Notes under the pieces: generated by a model
Database searches by the model: none
What the model was told of the DNA's origin: nothing
What the model saw: the letters and a program-made list of their open reading frames with translations, nothing else
Shown here: positions 8,075 through 18,000 of the stretch, one piece after another
How positions within the stretch are numbered: the first letter of the stretch is position 1
How the letters are laid out: each line of letters starts with the position of its first letter
Program-made: the position numbers and the translations under genes
Source of the DNA: Pedobacter ginsengisoli
GTDB taxonomy: Bacteria > Bacteroidota > Bacteroidia > Sphingobacteriales > Sphingobacteriaceae
Reading direction: 5' to 3'
Assembly: GCF_030244015.1 (NCBI RefSeq)
Contig: NZ_JASSYX010000001.1
Location: 62,001 to 126,000, forward strand
Length of the DNA stretch: 64,000 nt

Positions 8075-8350
8075 ATGGAAAGCAAGCTGAGGAACATAAG
8101 GAATTCGGTATGGACCGGACTCGCGATCGGCATTACGCTCCCTGGGATATTGCTCAGTGCTGTATGGTACCTGATGCATAAATATGCTTTTTTAGCAAAG
8201 GCCGACCTGCTGCTGATCGGTTGTATCTCCCTTAATGCATTACTGATGCATTACTTTTTTAAACACGATAAGGACAATACTGGCAGGGGAATAATCAGCG
8301 CTACTTTTCTCTGGGCTTTTGTTTTCTTTTTTTATAAAATCAACAGGTAA
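8075..8350 (+). CDS. Small integral membrane protein between surE and lpxB
   Basis: 91 residues with three hydrophobic segments: about 14-32 (WTGLAIGITLPGILLSAVWYL), 42-60 (ADLLLIGCISLNALLMHYFF) and 73-88 (ISATFLWAFVFFFYKI). The N-terminus is basic. I do not recognise a named family. Its stop codon overlaps the lpxB ATG (TAATG at 8348-8352), so expression is probably coupled to lpxB, and a role in the envelope is a guess based on that alone. Confidence 0.75.
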   Translation: MESKLRNIRNSVWTGLAIGITLPGILLSAVWYLMHKYAFLAKADLLLIGCISLNALLMHYFFKHDKDNTGRGIISATFLWAFVFFFYKINR

Positions 8351-9459
8351 TGAAATACTATTTAGTTGCCGGTGAGGCCTCAGGCGACCTGCATGGTGCC
8401 AACCTGATGAAAGCATTGAAACAGGAAGACCCTGATGCGCAATTCCGCTACTATGGAGGAGACAGGATGCTGGCAGAGGGCGGGACACTGCAAAAGCACT
8501 ATTCTGAAATGGCGTTTATGGGTTTTACGGAAGTACTGCTAAACTTACGCACCATTCTAAAAAATCTGAAAGCCTGTAAAGCTGATGTGCTGGCCTACCA
8601 GCCGGACGTGTTGATTCTGATTGACTTTCCGGGCTTTAACCTCAAGATCGCTGATTTTGCTAAACAGAACGGGATCAATACTGCTTATTACATCTCTCCG
8701 AAAGTATGGGCGTGGAACCAAAAACGTGTATTGAAGATCAAAAAAACAGTGGACCGCATGTTTTGTATCCTGCCTTTTGAAGTTGATTTTTATAAGGAAT
8801 GGGGTATGGATGTCGATTATGTCGGGAATCCTTTACTGGATGCCATAGACCAGTTTACCCCAGATCCCGCTTTTAAGGATATTTATAACTTGACTCACAA
8901 ACCTGTGATCGCACTATTGCCGGGCAGCCGCAGGCAGGAGATAGAAAGGCTGTTGCCTGACATGCTGAGCGTGACTCCGGCTTTTCCGGATCATCATTTT
9001 GTAGTGGCTGCCGCACCAAGTTTTGACAAAAAGTATTACGAGCAGTTCATCAGTTCTGCTAACGTTACCCAGGTTTTTAATCAGACCTATGACCTGCTTC
9101 ATGTCGCTTCGGCTGCTATAGTGGCATCAGGAACAGCGACGTTGGAAACGGCGCTCTTTCATGTGCCGCAGGTAGTGGTCTACCGGGGCGGCGCGATATC
9201 TGTCGCCATCGCCAGGATGCTGGTTAACATTAAATTCATTTCGCTGGTCAACCTGATCATGAATAAAAAAGTTGTTACAGAACTCATCCAGAAAGATTGT
9301 AACCAGACAAAAATTACTGCAGAATTGAAGGCCATTCTTGAAGGGCCCGGGCGACAGGATATGCTTTTGAATTATAAGGAATTATCCTCCATAATGGGCG
9401 CTGCCGGAGCATCAAAAAGAACCGCAAAACTGATAATTCAATATTTCAAAAACAATTAA
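8350..9459 (+). CDS. lpxB: Lipid-A-disaccharide synthase
   Basis: 369 residues. LpxB joins lipid X and UDP-2,3-diacylglucosamine to form the lipid A disaccharide at the inner-membrane surface. The GT19 signature is clear: MKYYLVAGEASGDLHGANLM at the N-terminus, IDFPGFNLKIA, YYISPKVWAWNQKRV, VGNPLLD, LLPGSRRQEIERLLP and the donor-site ASGTATLETAL. Length is normal. The start overlaps the preceding stop by one base. No other lpx gene is near, which is common in Bacteroidota. Confidence 0.97.
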   Translation: MKYYLVAGEASGDLHGANLMKALKQEDPDAQFRYYGGDRMLAEGGTLQKHYSEMAFMGFTEVLLNLRTILKNLKACKADVLAYQPDVLILIDFPGFNLKIADFAKQNGINTAYYISPKVWAWNQKRVLKIKKTVDRMFCILPFEVDFYKEWGMDVDYVGNPLLDAIDQFTPDPAFKDIYNLTHKPVIALLPGSRRQEIERLLPDMLSVTPAFPDHHFVVAAAPSFDKKYYEQFISSANVTQVFNQTYDLLHVASAAIVASGTATLETALFHVPQVVVYRGGAISVAIARMLVNIKFISLVNLIMNKKVVTELIQKDCNQTKITAELKAILEGPGRQDMLLNYKELSSIMGAAGASKRTAKLIIQYFKNN

Positions 9460-9509
9460 TATAGGAAGTTGTTTAAGAGGTTAATCAATAAATTTTTTTG
9501 ACCAAACAT

Positions 9510-9539
9510 TTTGTCTTAAGTTATTTTACTCTATTTTTG
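9510..9539 (+). promoter_or_regulatory. Promoter of the first SusC/SusD operon
   Basis: TTTG (9510-9513), an 18-nt spacer and TATTTTTG (9532-9539), a full match to TAnnTTTG. The predicted start is near 9546, next to the AAAACGTTTT palindrome. It implies a leader of about 370 nt before the SusC start. Confidence 0.65.
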
Positions 9540-9916
9540 ACAGTGATAAAACGTTTTACTTAAATATAGCTACCCTGTATATTATGAAAGATACTCTTTG
9601 TGAATTTCCGGTAAACGCCCTCAACCCAATCCATCTGAATAAGTTTTCAAGGCACATAAGTTCGCCTTGCTGATCTTTTAAAAAATATAAAGGTTAAACC
9701 TTTATCATCCATCTGAATTTCTCGGTCTCAAGCCTTCTCCGGCAAGTAGTTGCTTTTTCCATTTTGGTATCTGCCAAGGTCTTGTTTTGATTAGGTTTTC
9801 ATCTTTTTAGCACTCTTTCTGGTTTACGCTTTTATGCAGGTGCTGCACCTGTATGATGCCTTGTTGTGCCCCGATTAAAACGAATACTTTGAACTATTAA
9901 CTATAAAACAACGTCT
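9540..9916 (+). other. Long untranslated leader of SusC-1 with AAAACGTTTT palindrome and hairpins
   Basis: No gene is seen in 9460-9916. It holds AAAACGTTTT (about 9547-9556), a LacI-like CG-centred palindrome shared with the later SusC-2 and GH92 upstream regions; a 19-nt perfect palindrome centred on 9696 (ATAAAGGTTAAACCTTTAT); and a CAGGTG/CACCTG hairpin at 9837-9851. Long leaders before susC genes often carry post-transcriptional control, but no known riboswitch is recognised. Confidence 0.5.
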
Positions 9917-12900
9917 ATGAAAATTAAATTACTAACAGGTATCGGGATATTTTTTCTCTTTGCCGCCGGCTTTCGGGGTAATGCCGCTAATATCCGGGCA
10001 TCTGAAAGCAAAAGCCTCCTGACGGAGCATTCGATGTGGCAACAGGATACCACAAAGAAAGATACGACCAAAAAAAGTGGTATTGTAACTGGTATAGTCG
10101 TCGACGAGAATTCACAGCCGATCCCCGGCGTAGGGATCAAATCGGCTTCCGGTAAAGGTGCTGTAACCGATGCAACAGGAAAGTTTGGTATCGCCGTGAC
10201 GGGGCCTGCAGAAGTGCTGACTTTTACCTATTTGGGGTATGCTTCTGTTACACGGCCGGCAGGAGCCGCTAATGTTCCCCTCAGTATAAAGATGCAGCCT
10301 AGCGCAACGACTCTGAAAGATGTACAGGTGGTGGCAGTGGGATATGGTAATCTGGCTGCCAAAGAAGTGACCTCATCCGTCGCCCATGTTGGTACTGAAG
10401 ATTTCAGGCAAAGCGGCGCAAGAAACCCTCTTGACCTGATCCAGGGTAAGGTCGCCGGACTGCAATTGTCGCGTCCCGGTGGTTCCAACCCAAATTCATC
10501 TGTTAGTGTACAGCTCCGGGGAGCTGTAACAACTCAGGGAAGCGGGACCCCTTTATATGTAATTGACGGTATCCCAGGAGGTAATCCTAACCTGTTGCAA
10601 CAAGACGATATTGCATCAGTAGATATTTTGAAAGATGGATCAGGTGCTGCTATTTATGGTACAAGTGCAAACGCTGGGGTAATTATTATTACAACGAAGA
10701 AAGGTAAGCCCGGAGCACCGTCATTCGATTATTCTTCCTATGCAAGAAAGGAATATCTTCAGAACCGGCCGGACTTTCTTACAGCTGACGAGTTCAGGCA
10801 GCGGGTAGTATCAGGAGATATTCAACAGGATGACTTTGGCTCCAATACCGATTTCTTCGATGGGCTTATCAATCATGATAACATTTCGCAGAATCATAAC
10901 CTGGCACTTTCAGGAGGAACGGAGCAAACGACTTACAGGGGAAGTATCAACTATAGAAACCTTCAGGGGCTAAGCAGGGAGAACGGACGTGAAGAATACA
11001 CTGTCCGTCTGAACATTAATCAAAAGGGGCTTGACAACAAGTTAAATGCACAGCTCAACCTGGTGACAAATATCAATAAAATCAACCAGCTTGGCGGCGG
11101 CGGCTGGGAAAGTGAATCGGCCAAGAACCCGACTTTATCTAATTATAATCCTGACGGAAGCTTCAGGTATGATCTGACAAGTACTAATGAATTTGCACGG
11201 CTGGAAATGGAGACAAATCATCGCAAGCAACAAATTTCATCGGCGGATGCTAAAATCGATTATGATATTATACCTGGTTTGAAGGCTTCAGTGTTTGGTT
11301 CTGTGACAAGAGATAGTTATACTGATGGTCAGTACAGATTCAAGGGAAGTGAAGATTCGATGGAAAACTCTGATTTTCCTGGCGGAGGTTATGCTTATAA
11401 AGGAGACTTTCTTTCTCAGAAATATGCAATTGAACCAACCTTGACCTTTCAGAGAAAGATTGCGGAGAAGCATGACCTGACAGCAGTTGCGGGATATAGC
11501 TACCGTTATGATATTGAAGAATCATCATCCGCATCGAACCGTGGCTTCCTGAATGACCAGTTCCATGAAGACAATTTAAACGCGGGTGCTGCGCTGAGCC
11601 TGGGAAAGGCGGGAATGAGCAGTAGTAAGTCTGACAATACTTTAATCGCTTTCTTCGGAAGGATAAATTATTCCTTTAATAACCGGTATCTGCTGCAATT
11701 CATCCTTCGTCATGAAGGATCTTCGAAATTTGGTGCAAACAACCGCTGGGCGAATTTCCCTGCTGTATCTGCAGGATGGAATCTGTCGGAGGAAGAATTC
11801 ATGAAAGATGTTAAATTTGTGAATTACCTGAAATTGCGTGCGGGTTATGGTGTTACCGGAAATGCGCCGCTAATCAACAATGTTTCAAGGGTGACCCTAA
11901 GCACCGGTGGTAAATATATTTTCCCCGATGGCAATTATTATCAAACATACGGTCCCGACAGAAACTCCAATCCTGATCTGCGCTGGGAAAGTAAAAGAGA
12001 GCTCAATATCGGTATTGACTACCGTTTGTTCGATAACAGGCTGAGCGGCTCTGTGGACGTTTTCAAAAGAACGACTAAAGATTTGCTCGATACTTATGAT
12101 TCTCCTCAGCCAGCATATGTCCGGGAAAGTATATTTACCAACGTTGGAACAATTTCTTCACAAGGTATAGAGCTTGCTTTGGGTTACCAGGCGATTCAGG
12201 GAAAAGAGTTCAACTGGAATTTTGATGTCACTGCAAGTACGACTAAAAATGAGTTGGAAAGCTATTCTAATGCCCTTTACAAACGTACGTTTATCACTAC
12301 TGGGGGTATCGGCGGTGCGGGTGATCTTGGAAACGCATTTACTACTTTTGAGGGCGGAAAGATTGGTGTATTCTATGGCAAACGGTTTGCCGGTTTTACC
12401 GGGGATGGCAAATGGCTGTTTTACAATAGAAATGGGGAGGCCATTAGAAACGACCAGATCAACAACTCACGTACTGACTTAAATGCGACTGATCTTGCTC
12501 CCATAGGTAATGCTGTTCCCAAGTATTACATGTCGATGACGAATAACTTTAATTACAAGAACTGGGACCTCAGAATCTTTGTAAGAGGTAAATTCGATTT
12601 CGATATTCTTAATACTACGGCGCTTAGTTATGCCAATAAGACCTGGAGTGGTAACTTATTGAAAGAGACTTTTACCAAGTACGCGGAAATAAATGATACT
12701 TATATGTATTCAGATTACTACTTGGAAGACGGAAGTTTCCTGAAAATAGATGAGATCACACTTGGTTATAATTTTAAATTCAAATCCAAAGGATTTCGCA
12801 ATCTGAGGGTGTATGCAACCGGCCAGAACCTGGTCACGTTTACCGGCTATTCAGGGAATGATCCCGATTATGTGTTAGATACCGGTATCGGAAATGAAGT

Positions 12901-12985
12901 AGACGGAAAAGTACTGGGTATTGACACAAGAGGGCCGTATCCAAGCTCGCGTTCGTTTTTATTAGGTGTAAATGTTGGGTTTTAA
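9917..12985 (+). CDS. SusC-like TonB-dependent outer-membrane transporter (SusC-1)
   Basis: 1022 residues. Signal peptide 1-23 ending GNA, a Thr/Lys linker (DTTKKDTTKK), a carboxypeptidase-D-like beta domain (about 55-130, VTGIVVDENSQPIPGVGIKS), a TonB box/plug (VVAVGYGN, then DLIQGKVAGLQL, GTPLYVIDGIPGG, VDILKDGSGAAIYGTSANAGVIIITTKKGK) and a 22-strand barrel. No N-terminal STN signalling domain, so it should not drive an ECF sigma/anti-sigma relay. The C-terminus ends in a phenylalanine (VGF), as barrel proteins do. It imports oligosaccharides with its SusD partner, encoded 10 bp downstream. The N-terminal domain closely resembles that of SusC-2, so the two are likely paralogues. Confidence 0.93.
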   Translation: MKIKLLTGIGIFFLFAAGFRGNAANIRASESKSLLTEHSMWQQDTTKKDTTKKSGIVTGIVVDENSQPIPGVGIKSASGKGAVTDATGKFGIAVTGPAEVLTFTYLGYASVTRPAGAANVPLSIKMQPSATTLKDVQVVAVGYGNLAAKEVTSSVAHVGTEDFRQSGARNPLDLIQGKVAGLQLSRPGGSNPNSSVSVQLRGAVTTQGSGTPLYVIDGIPGGNPNLLQQDDIASVDILKDGSGAAIYGTSANAGVIIITTKKGKPGAPSFDYSSYARKEYLQNRPDFLTADEFRQRVVSGDIQQDDFGSNTDFFDGLINHDNISQNHNLALSGGTEQTTYRGSINYRNLQGLSRENGREEYTVRLNINQKGLDNKLNAQLNLVTNINKINQLGGGGWESESAKNPTLSNYNPDGSFRYDLTSTNEFARLEMETNHRKQQISSADAKIDYDIIPGLKASVFGSVTRDSYTDGQYRFKGSEDSMENSDFPGGGYAYKGDFLSQKYAIEPTLTFQRKIAEKHDLTAVAGYSYRYDIEESSSASNRGFLNDQFHEDNLNAGAALSLGKAGMSSSKSDNTLIAFFGRINYSFNNRYLLQFILRHEGSSKFGANNRWANFPAVSAGWNLSEEEFMKDVKFVNYLKLRAGYGVTGNAPLINNVSRVTLSTGGKYIFPDGNYYQTYGPDRNSNPDLRWESKRELNIGIDYRLFDNRLSGSVDVFKRTTKDLLDTYDSPQPAYVRESIFTNVGTISSQGIELALGYQAIQGKEFNWNFDVTASTTKNELESYSNALYKRTFITTGGIGGAGDLGNAFTTFEGGKIGVFYGKRFAGFTGDGKWLFYNRNGEAIRNDQINNSRTDLNATDLAPIGNAVPKYYMSMTNNFNYKNWDLRIFVRGKFDFDILNTTALSYANKTWSGNLLKETFTKYAEINDTYMYSDYYLEDGSFLKIDEITLGYNFKFKSKGFRNLRVYATGQNLVTFTGYSGNDPDYVLDTGIGNEVDGKVLGIDTRGPYPSSRSFLLGVNVGF

Positions 12986-12995
12986 AAAATTGGAA

Positions 12996-14654
12996 ATGAA
13001 AAGTAAATATTTGATATATACAGCAATGGCAGGAGCCTTGCTTTTTAACGACGGATGTACTAAACTGGATGAAAATGCCTATGATGTTATTCCCTCAGAA
13101 AACTTCTACAATAATAAGGATGAAGTATTATCTGCTTTATTGAGGCCGTATACACATGCCAATGCCTGGGTAACCCCGTCCGGACAGGACAATTGGTGGA
13201 GGCCTGCAGAGCTTTCGGCCGACCAGCTTGCCTGGCCAACAAAAGGCCGCCATGGTGAGGATGGCGGTAAATGGAAAAGGTTGCATTATCATACATGGAC
13301 AGTTGACGAGGGCGGATTTAACCAGGCCTGGATACTGATGTATGGAGGTGTTGGTTATTGTAATGATCCGATTGAGAAAATTGGCACCCTTGATCTTACC
13401 AGGATGGGCATTACAGAAGAAGAAAGACAGTCTTACCTTGCAGAGCTGAAACTTTTCAGAGCTTTCCACTATTTGAAGATAATGGATCTCTGGGGCAACG
13501 TACCGATTGCCACCAGAGTTGCTGATCCAAATGATCCTGAAGGCGCGCCTGCCAGGCCATCTACAACTGAAAGAAAGGAAGTTTTCAACTTTATTGAAAA
13601 AGAAATCAAAGAAAATATTGAGAAGGCCCCTAAGTTGTCCCGCAGCATGCTGGGCAGAATGAGTCAGGCTGGAGCATATGCCATGCTGGTAGAATTGTAT
13701 CTGAATGCTGAAGTCTGGACAGGTACAGCCCGCTGGGACGATTGTATTGCTGCGGCAGATATGCTCATTTCAGGTCAGGCAGGCGGTCAAAATGGTGCAA
13801 TGCAGTTGGATCCTAATATTGGTGACCAGTTCAAGCCCAATAATGATCTTTCGAAGGAAGTGATTTTTTCAATCGCCTATGATTACACAGTGGCCCAGTT
13901 TGAACCTTCCTGGACAGGTGAGTTTTATCATTTCAAGCAGCGTGAAATATATGGAGGGGGAAGGAATGGTAACGATGGAATTGTACTGATACCTGGAGTT
14001 TATACTACCTATGGAGCAAAAGACCTGCGTAAATCCGGTTGGCTTTTGGAAGGACCAATGGTCAACTTCGCTACCAATCAGCCGGTCACCGGATCAGAAG
14101 AATACAATGGTCAACAGCTGACCTTTGTTGATAACATCCGGAAAAATAAATCAGGTTCAACGGTGTCTAACATGAGTGAAGGAGAAGAGAACAGCGGTGT
14201 ACGATTCAATAAATATAAACTCGGCAATCAGGTTGTCGGGTTTGACGGCACCCCTGCGAATGTTAACTACAACAATACCGACTGGAATGTGTATCGGCTG
14301 ACCTGGATTTATTTTGCCAAGGCTGAAGCGTTGATGCGTAAAAATGGAGGTGCAGCAACCCAGGACGCCGTAGATTTAATCAACACGTGCAGGAAACGTG
14401 CGTTTGCAACTATTGATCAAGCGGCAAATGCTTATACAATTGCAACTTTGACCATGGATGAGTTACTTGCTGAGCGCGGCCGTGAATTTATATTTGAAGG
14501 CTTCAGGAGAGATGACCTGATTCGCTGGAATAAGTTTACAACAGCATCCTGGTGGGACCACCAGCCTTCTTCTGCCACAAAAGTGCTTTTCCCGATCCCA
14601 CAACAGCAACTTAACCTGAACTCTAATCTGACACAAAACCCAGGTTACAACTAA
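12996..14654 (+). CDS. SusD/RagB-like glycan-binding outer-membrane lipoprotein (SusD-1)
   Basis: 552 residues from ATG 12996 (MKSKYLIYTAMAGALL, lipobox region ending NDGC). It lids the SusC-1 barrel and binds incoming glycan. SusD hallmarks: an N-terminal TKLDENAYDVIPSENFYNNKDEV, the helical repeat region with ELKLFRAFHYLKIMDLWGNVPI, and the C-terminal LLAERGREFIFEGFRRDDLIRWNKF followed by FPIPQQQLNLNSNLTQNPGY. An ATG at 12972 would overlap the end of SusC-1 and put charged residues before the signal; 12996 is preferred. A strong terminator follows, so SusC-1/SusD-1 form their own transcript. Confidence 0.92.
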   Translation: MKSKYLIYTAMAGALLFNDGCTKLDENAYDVIPSENFYNNKDEVLSALLRPYTHANAWVTPSGQDNWWRPAELSADQLAWPTKGRHGEDGGKWKRLHYHTWTVDEGGFNQAWILMYGGVGYCNDPIEKIGTLDLTRMGITEEERQSYLAELKLFRAFHYLKIMDLWGNVPIATRVADPNDPEGAPARPSTTERKEVFNFIEKEIKENIEKAPKLSRSMLGRMSQAGAYAMLVELYLNAEVWTGTARWDDCIAAADMLISGQAGGQNGAMQLDPNIGDQFKPNNDLSKEVIFSIAYDYTVAQFEPSWTGEFYHFKQREIYGGGRNGNDGIVLIPGVYTTYGAKDLRKSGWLLEGPMVNFATNQPVTGSEEYNGQQLTFVDNIRKNKSGSTVSNMSEGEENSGVRFNKYKLGNQVVGFDGTPANVNYNNTDWNVYRLTWIYFAKAEALMRKNGGAATQDAVDLINTCRKRAFATIDQAANAYTIATLTMDELLAERGREFIFEGFRRDDLIRWNKFTTASWWDHQPSSATKVLFPIPQQQLNLNSNLTQNPGYN

Positions 14655-14673
14655 ATACACAAATCCCAATGGG

Positions 14674-14706
14674 AAAAAGGCGGTCATTTGTGGCCGCCTT
14701 TTTTTG
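14674..14706 (+). terminator. Intrinsic terminator after SusD-1
   Basis: AAAAAGGCGG (14674-14683) pairs with CCGCCTTTTT (from 14694), loop of ten bases, followed by a run of T. It lies 20 bp after the SusD-1 stop. Confidence 0.88.
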
Positions 14707-14787
14707 TTTTAAGAATTTGCAGAAAGTTACGAATACGATTAAGTAAATTCTTTTGTGCAAAACATAGGACAGGTAATTTATTATTAT

Positions 14788-15075
14788 TATTATTGAGTAG
14801 TAAAACGTTTTTTCTAATTAAAGAACACATATTTATTATAATCGTCCCATTGTTTATTCTATGTATGTCTTCGACAATTTATTCACCACATTTTGAAAAG
14901 AATGAATATCAAACGAATCAAATTAAGTAAGCCATGCAAAACCAAAACTAGAAGAACAATTTCCTAAAAAGATTCACGGGATTTTATATAAAGTTCAGTT
15001 ACTGACCAGGCGGATGCATTCCTGCATCCCGTCAAAATTCAGAATTTCCTAAAACTCAAACTAAATATAAAGCCA
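14788..15075 (+). promoter_or_regulatory. SusC-2 upstream region: TATTATTG/TAAAACGTTT motif and leader
   Basis: No convincing gene lies in 14707-15075. TATTATTG (14788-14795), one mismatch from TAnnTTTG, is followed six bases later by AAAACGTTTT (14802-14811). The same pair occurs before GH92, and a variant before SusC-1. No TTG sits at -33 spacing, which suggests an activator-dependent promoter or a different sigma factor. A GGATGCA/TGCATCC hairpin (15012-15029) lies in the leader. Confidence 0.5.
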
Positions 15076-18000
15076 ATGACAATTAAACAATTACTCATTG
15101 CGGGGATTCCTATGCTCTGTCTAACCAGCAAGCAATCCCTGGCCTTTACTGCTTCTTCTGACATGCGTGTCACCTCCAGTATGGGCAGTGCCTCCTTCTT
15201 TCAGGCACAGAAAATCTTAATTACGGGAACAGTTGTTGATGAAAATTCACAACCGGTCCCTGGTGTAGGGATCAAATCCCTCAAAACAGGCAAGGCAGCG
15301 GTGACCAACGCGGCAGGTAAGTTCAGCATCGAGGTGGAAAGTGCGACAGAGCAGCTTACATTTACCTATATCGGTTATGCGGCACAGACACGGGCTGCGG
15401 GGCCAGGTACCGCGCCGCTGAACATTAAACTAGTACCTGCGGCGGGTGTAGACCTTGCAGATGTTGTGGTGATCGGTTATGGTACATCGCGAAAATCAGA
15501 TCTGACCGGTTCAGTCGGCTCGGTTAGAGAAGGGGAACTACAGGAACGTCCGGCGTCATCATTAAACCAGGCACTGGCAGGCAGGATCTCCGGTGTACAG
15601 GTCAACACCAATTCAGGCCGTCCTGGCGGCAGGGCCAATGTCAGGGTTCGTGGTTTTAGTTCCATCAATTCCTCAAACAATCCCTTGTATGTAGTTGACG
15701 GCGTGCAGTTGCCTATGGGTAATCAATTGCAGGCTAGTCAGGCCATTGATTATATCAACCCTAATGACATCGTATCCGTCGAGGTATTAAAGGATGCCTC
15801 CTCCACGGCTATTTATGGGTCCAGGGGAGCAAACGGTGTTATCCTGATCACGACCAAACGCGGAAAGACCGGAGAAAGCAGAATAGACTACAATGTTGAT
15901 TTCAGCGTGCCTACAGTCGGCCCCAACTTTCCTAAGGTGCTCAACGCCAAAGAATTCCTGGCTGTAGAAGACCTGGCGTACAAAAACATGGAAAAGTACG
16001 ATCCGGTAAACTGGGCTGCAGGCAAATATGCAGGCAGAAATCCGGCCCTTGCCAGAAAAGACCCGAGGTTATTTGACGCTAACGGCAATCCATATTATGA
16101 TACAGACTGGCTGAAAGAAGCTACTCAAAACAAATTATCACAAAATCATGAGCTGGGCTTCAGTGGCGGTAACGACCGCACAGTATATTCCTTTTCCATC
16201 GGACACCGAAATGATCAGGGACTGGTAAAAACCTCATTTCTTAAACGTTACTCAGGAAGGTTTTCCATCGATGACCAGATGAAAAAGTGGTTAAAGGTCG
16301 GCGGTACGCTAAGCTATACCAATCAGAATGAGAACCTTGTAGACCAGAGTGACCAGGTTGCAAGAAGTATTGTAGAAGATTTTCCTTTTTTACCTGTGAA
16401 GTATCCCGACAATGGACTTTATGCTGATAACCGTGACTATCCAAATGCAGAAGGGCGCTTTAACGTGGTTCACAGGTTAAACGATACTAAGTTTTTATTG
16501 GGTACACAGACTACGCTGGGAAGTCTCTATTCAAACATCACCTTCACAGAAGGACTTGAAATGAAGACCATTATTGGTGCAAATATTATTACGCAGGAAA
16601 ACAATGAATACAGTAGTCGTACATTAAATATATCTGATCAGGGTTATGCAGCTGTCCGCACCAGGAAAGAGGCATTCTGGTCGATCGAAAACTTCCTGAC
16701 TTACAATAAGAAATTCAACGAAAACCACTCTATTAATGCATTACTGGGAATCTCATGGCAGAAAAGCGGATTCAACAACAGCAGTGCTGAAGTACGGGGT
16801 TTCGCTACGGATTATTTATTGTATAACAACCTTAGTGCGGGAAGTCTAAATCCGCAGGTAGGTTCAAACCGGTATTTTCAACAGCTCAATTCTTATTTTG
16901 GCAGGCTGAACTATAACCTTAAAGACAAATATTTATTCACAGTTACCGGCCGTGCAGATGGTACTTCCAGAGTTGGTGAGAGCAATAAATATTCATTTTT
17001 TCCTTCAGCGGCCGTGGCCTGGAGAGTTTCTGAGGAGAACTTCTTAAAAGACAACAATACCATTTCCAATTTAAAACTTCGGACCAGTATTGGAGTTGCC
17101 GGTAACTCAGAAATACCTGCATATTCTTCCCTCGCCCTTTTGGGTACCAATTATCCGGCAGTTATCAATGATACACGGGTTGTCGGCACAGGTCTGAATA
17201 GGCTGGCTAACCGCGAACTTCGCTGGGAAAAGACCACGCAAAGTGACATTGGAGTTGAGCTCGGCTTATTCGATGGACGGATAAGTTTAGAACTCGATGC
17301 CTATTACAGAAAAACTACCGATATGCTGCTGGATGCCCCTGTGCCACGTACCAGTGGTTACGAAAGGATACGCAAAAACATTGGTTCGATGGAAAACAAA
17401 GGTATAGAACTTGAACTGAATACAACGAACTTCAATTCAGAAGATTTCACCTGGAAAACGGCTTTTAACATATCGTTGAATAAAAATAAAGTGCTTTCCC
17501 TGGCAACCCCTGCGGATATATTCGGTATAGGCGGCCCTAACTTTACCAATCCAACCAATATCATCCGTGTCGGAGAAGCTGCAGGTTCTTTTTGGGGCCT
17601 TACTCGTTTAGGGGTTTGGACTGAGGCAGAGCGGGCAGAAGCCGCGAAATATGTGAGTTATAGAAATGGACTTACCATGCTCCCAGGTGACATCAAGTAC
17701 CTGGATGTGAATGGCGACTATGCCATCAACGATGCCGACAGGTCAATCATTGGAAACGGCAGCCCTGATGCATGGGGTGCATTCTCCAATACGTTCAGGT
17801 ACAAAAAAGTTGACCTGACCGTTGAACTTCAGTATTCCTACGGTGCCGACGTAATGGACATGACGACACACTCCAGTGAAGATCGTCAGTCCCTGGCCAA
17901 CAGTTACGCGACCGTATTGGATGCCTGGACGCCCCAAAACCAGAATTCACAGATTGCGGAGATCCGTGATACCCGTGCTGGTTATGTGACCAATGTCGAT

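Noticed and set aside
12972..12995. Start of SusD-1 at 12972
   Set aside because: It would overlap the SusC-1 stop and put charged residues before the lipoprotein signal; ATG 12996 is preferred.
14688..14930. 80-codon plus frame between SusD-1 and SusC-2
   Set aside because: It starts inside the terminator stem, is mostly AT-rich leader, has no family resemblance, and includes the promoter motif at 14788.
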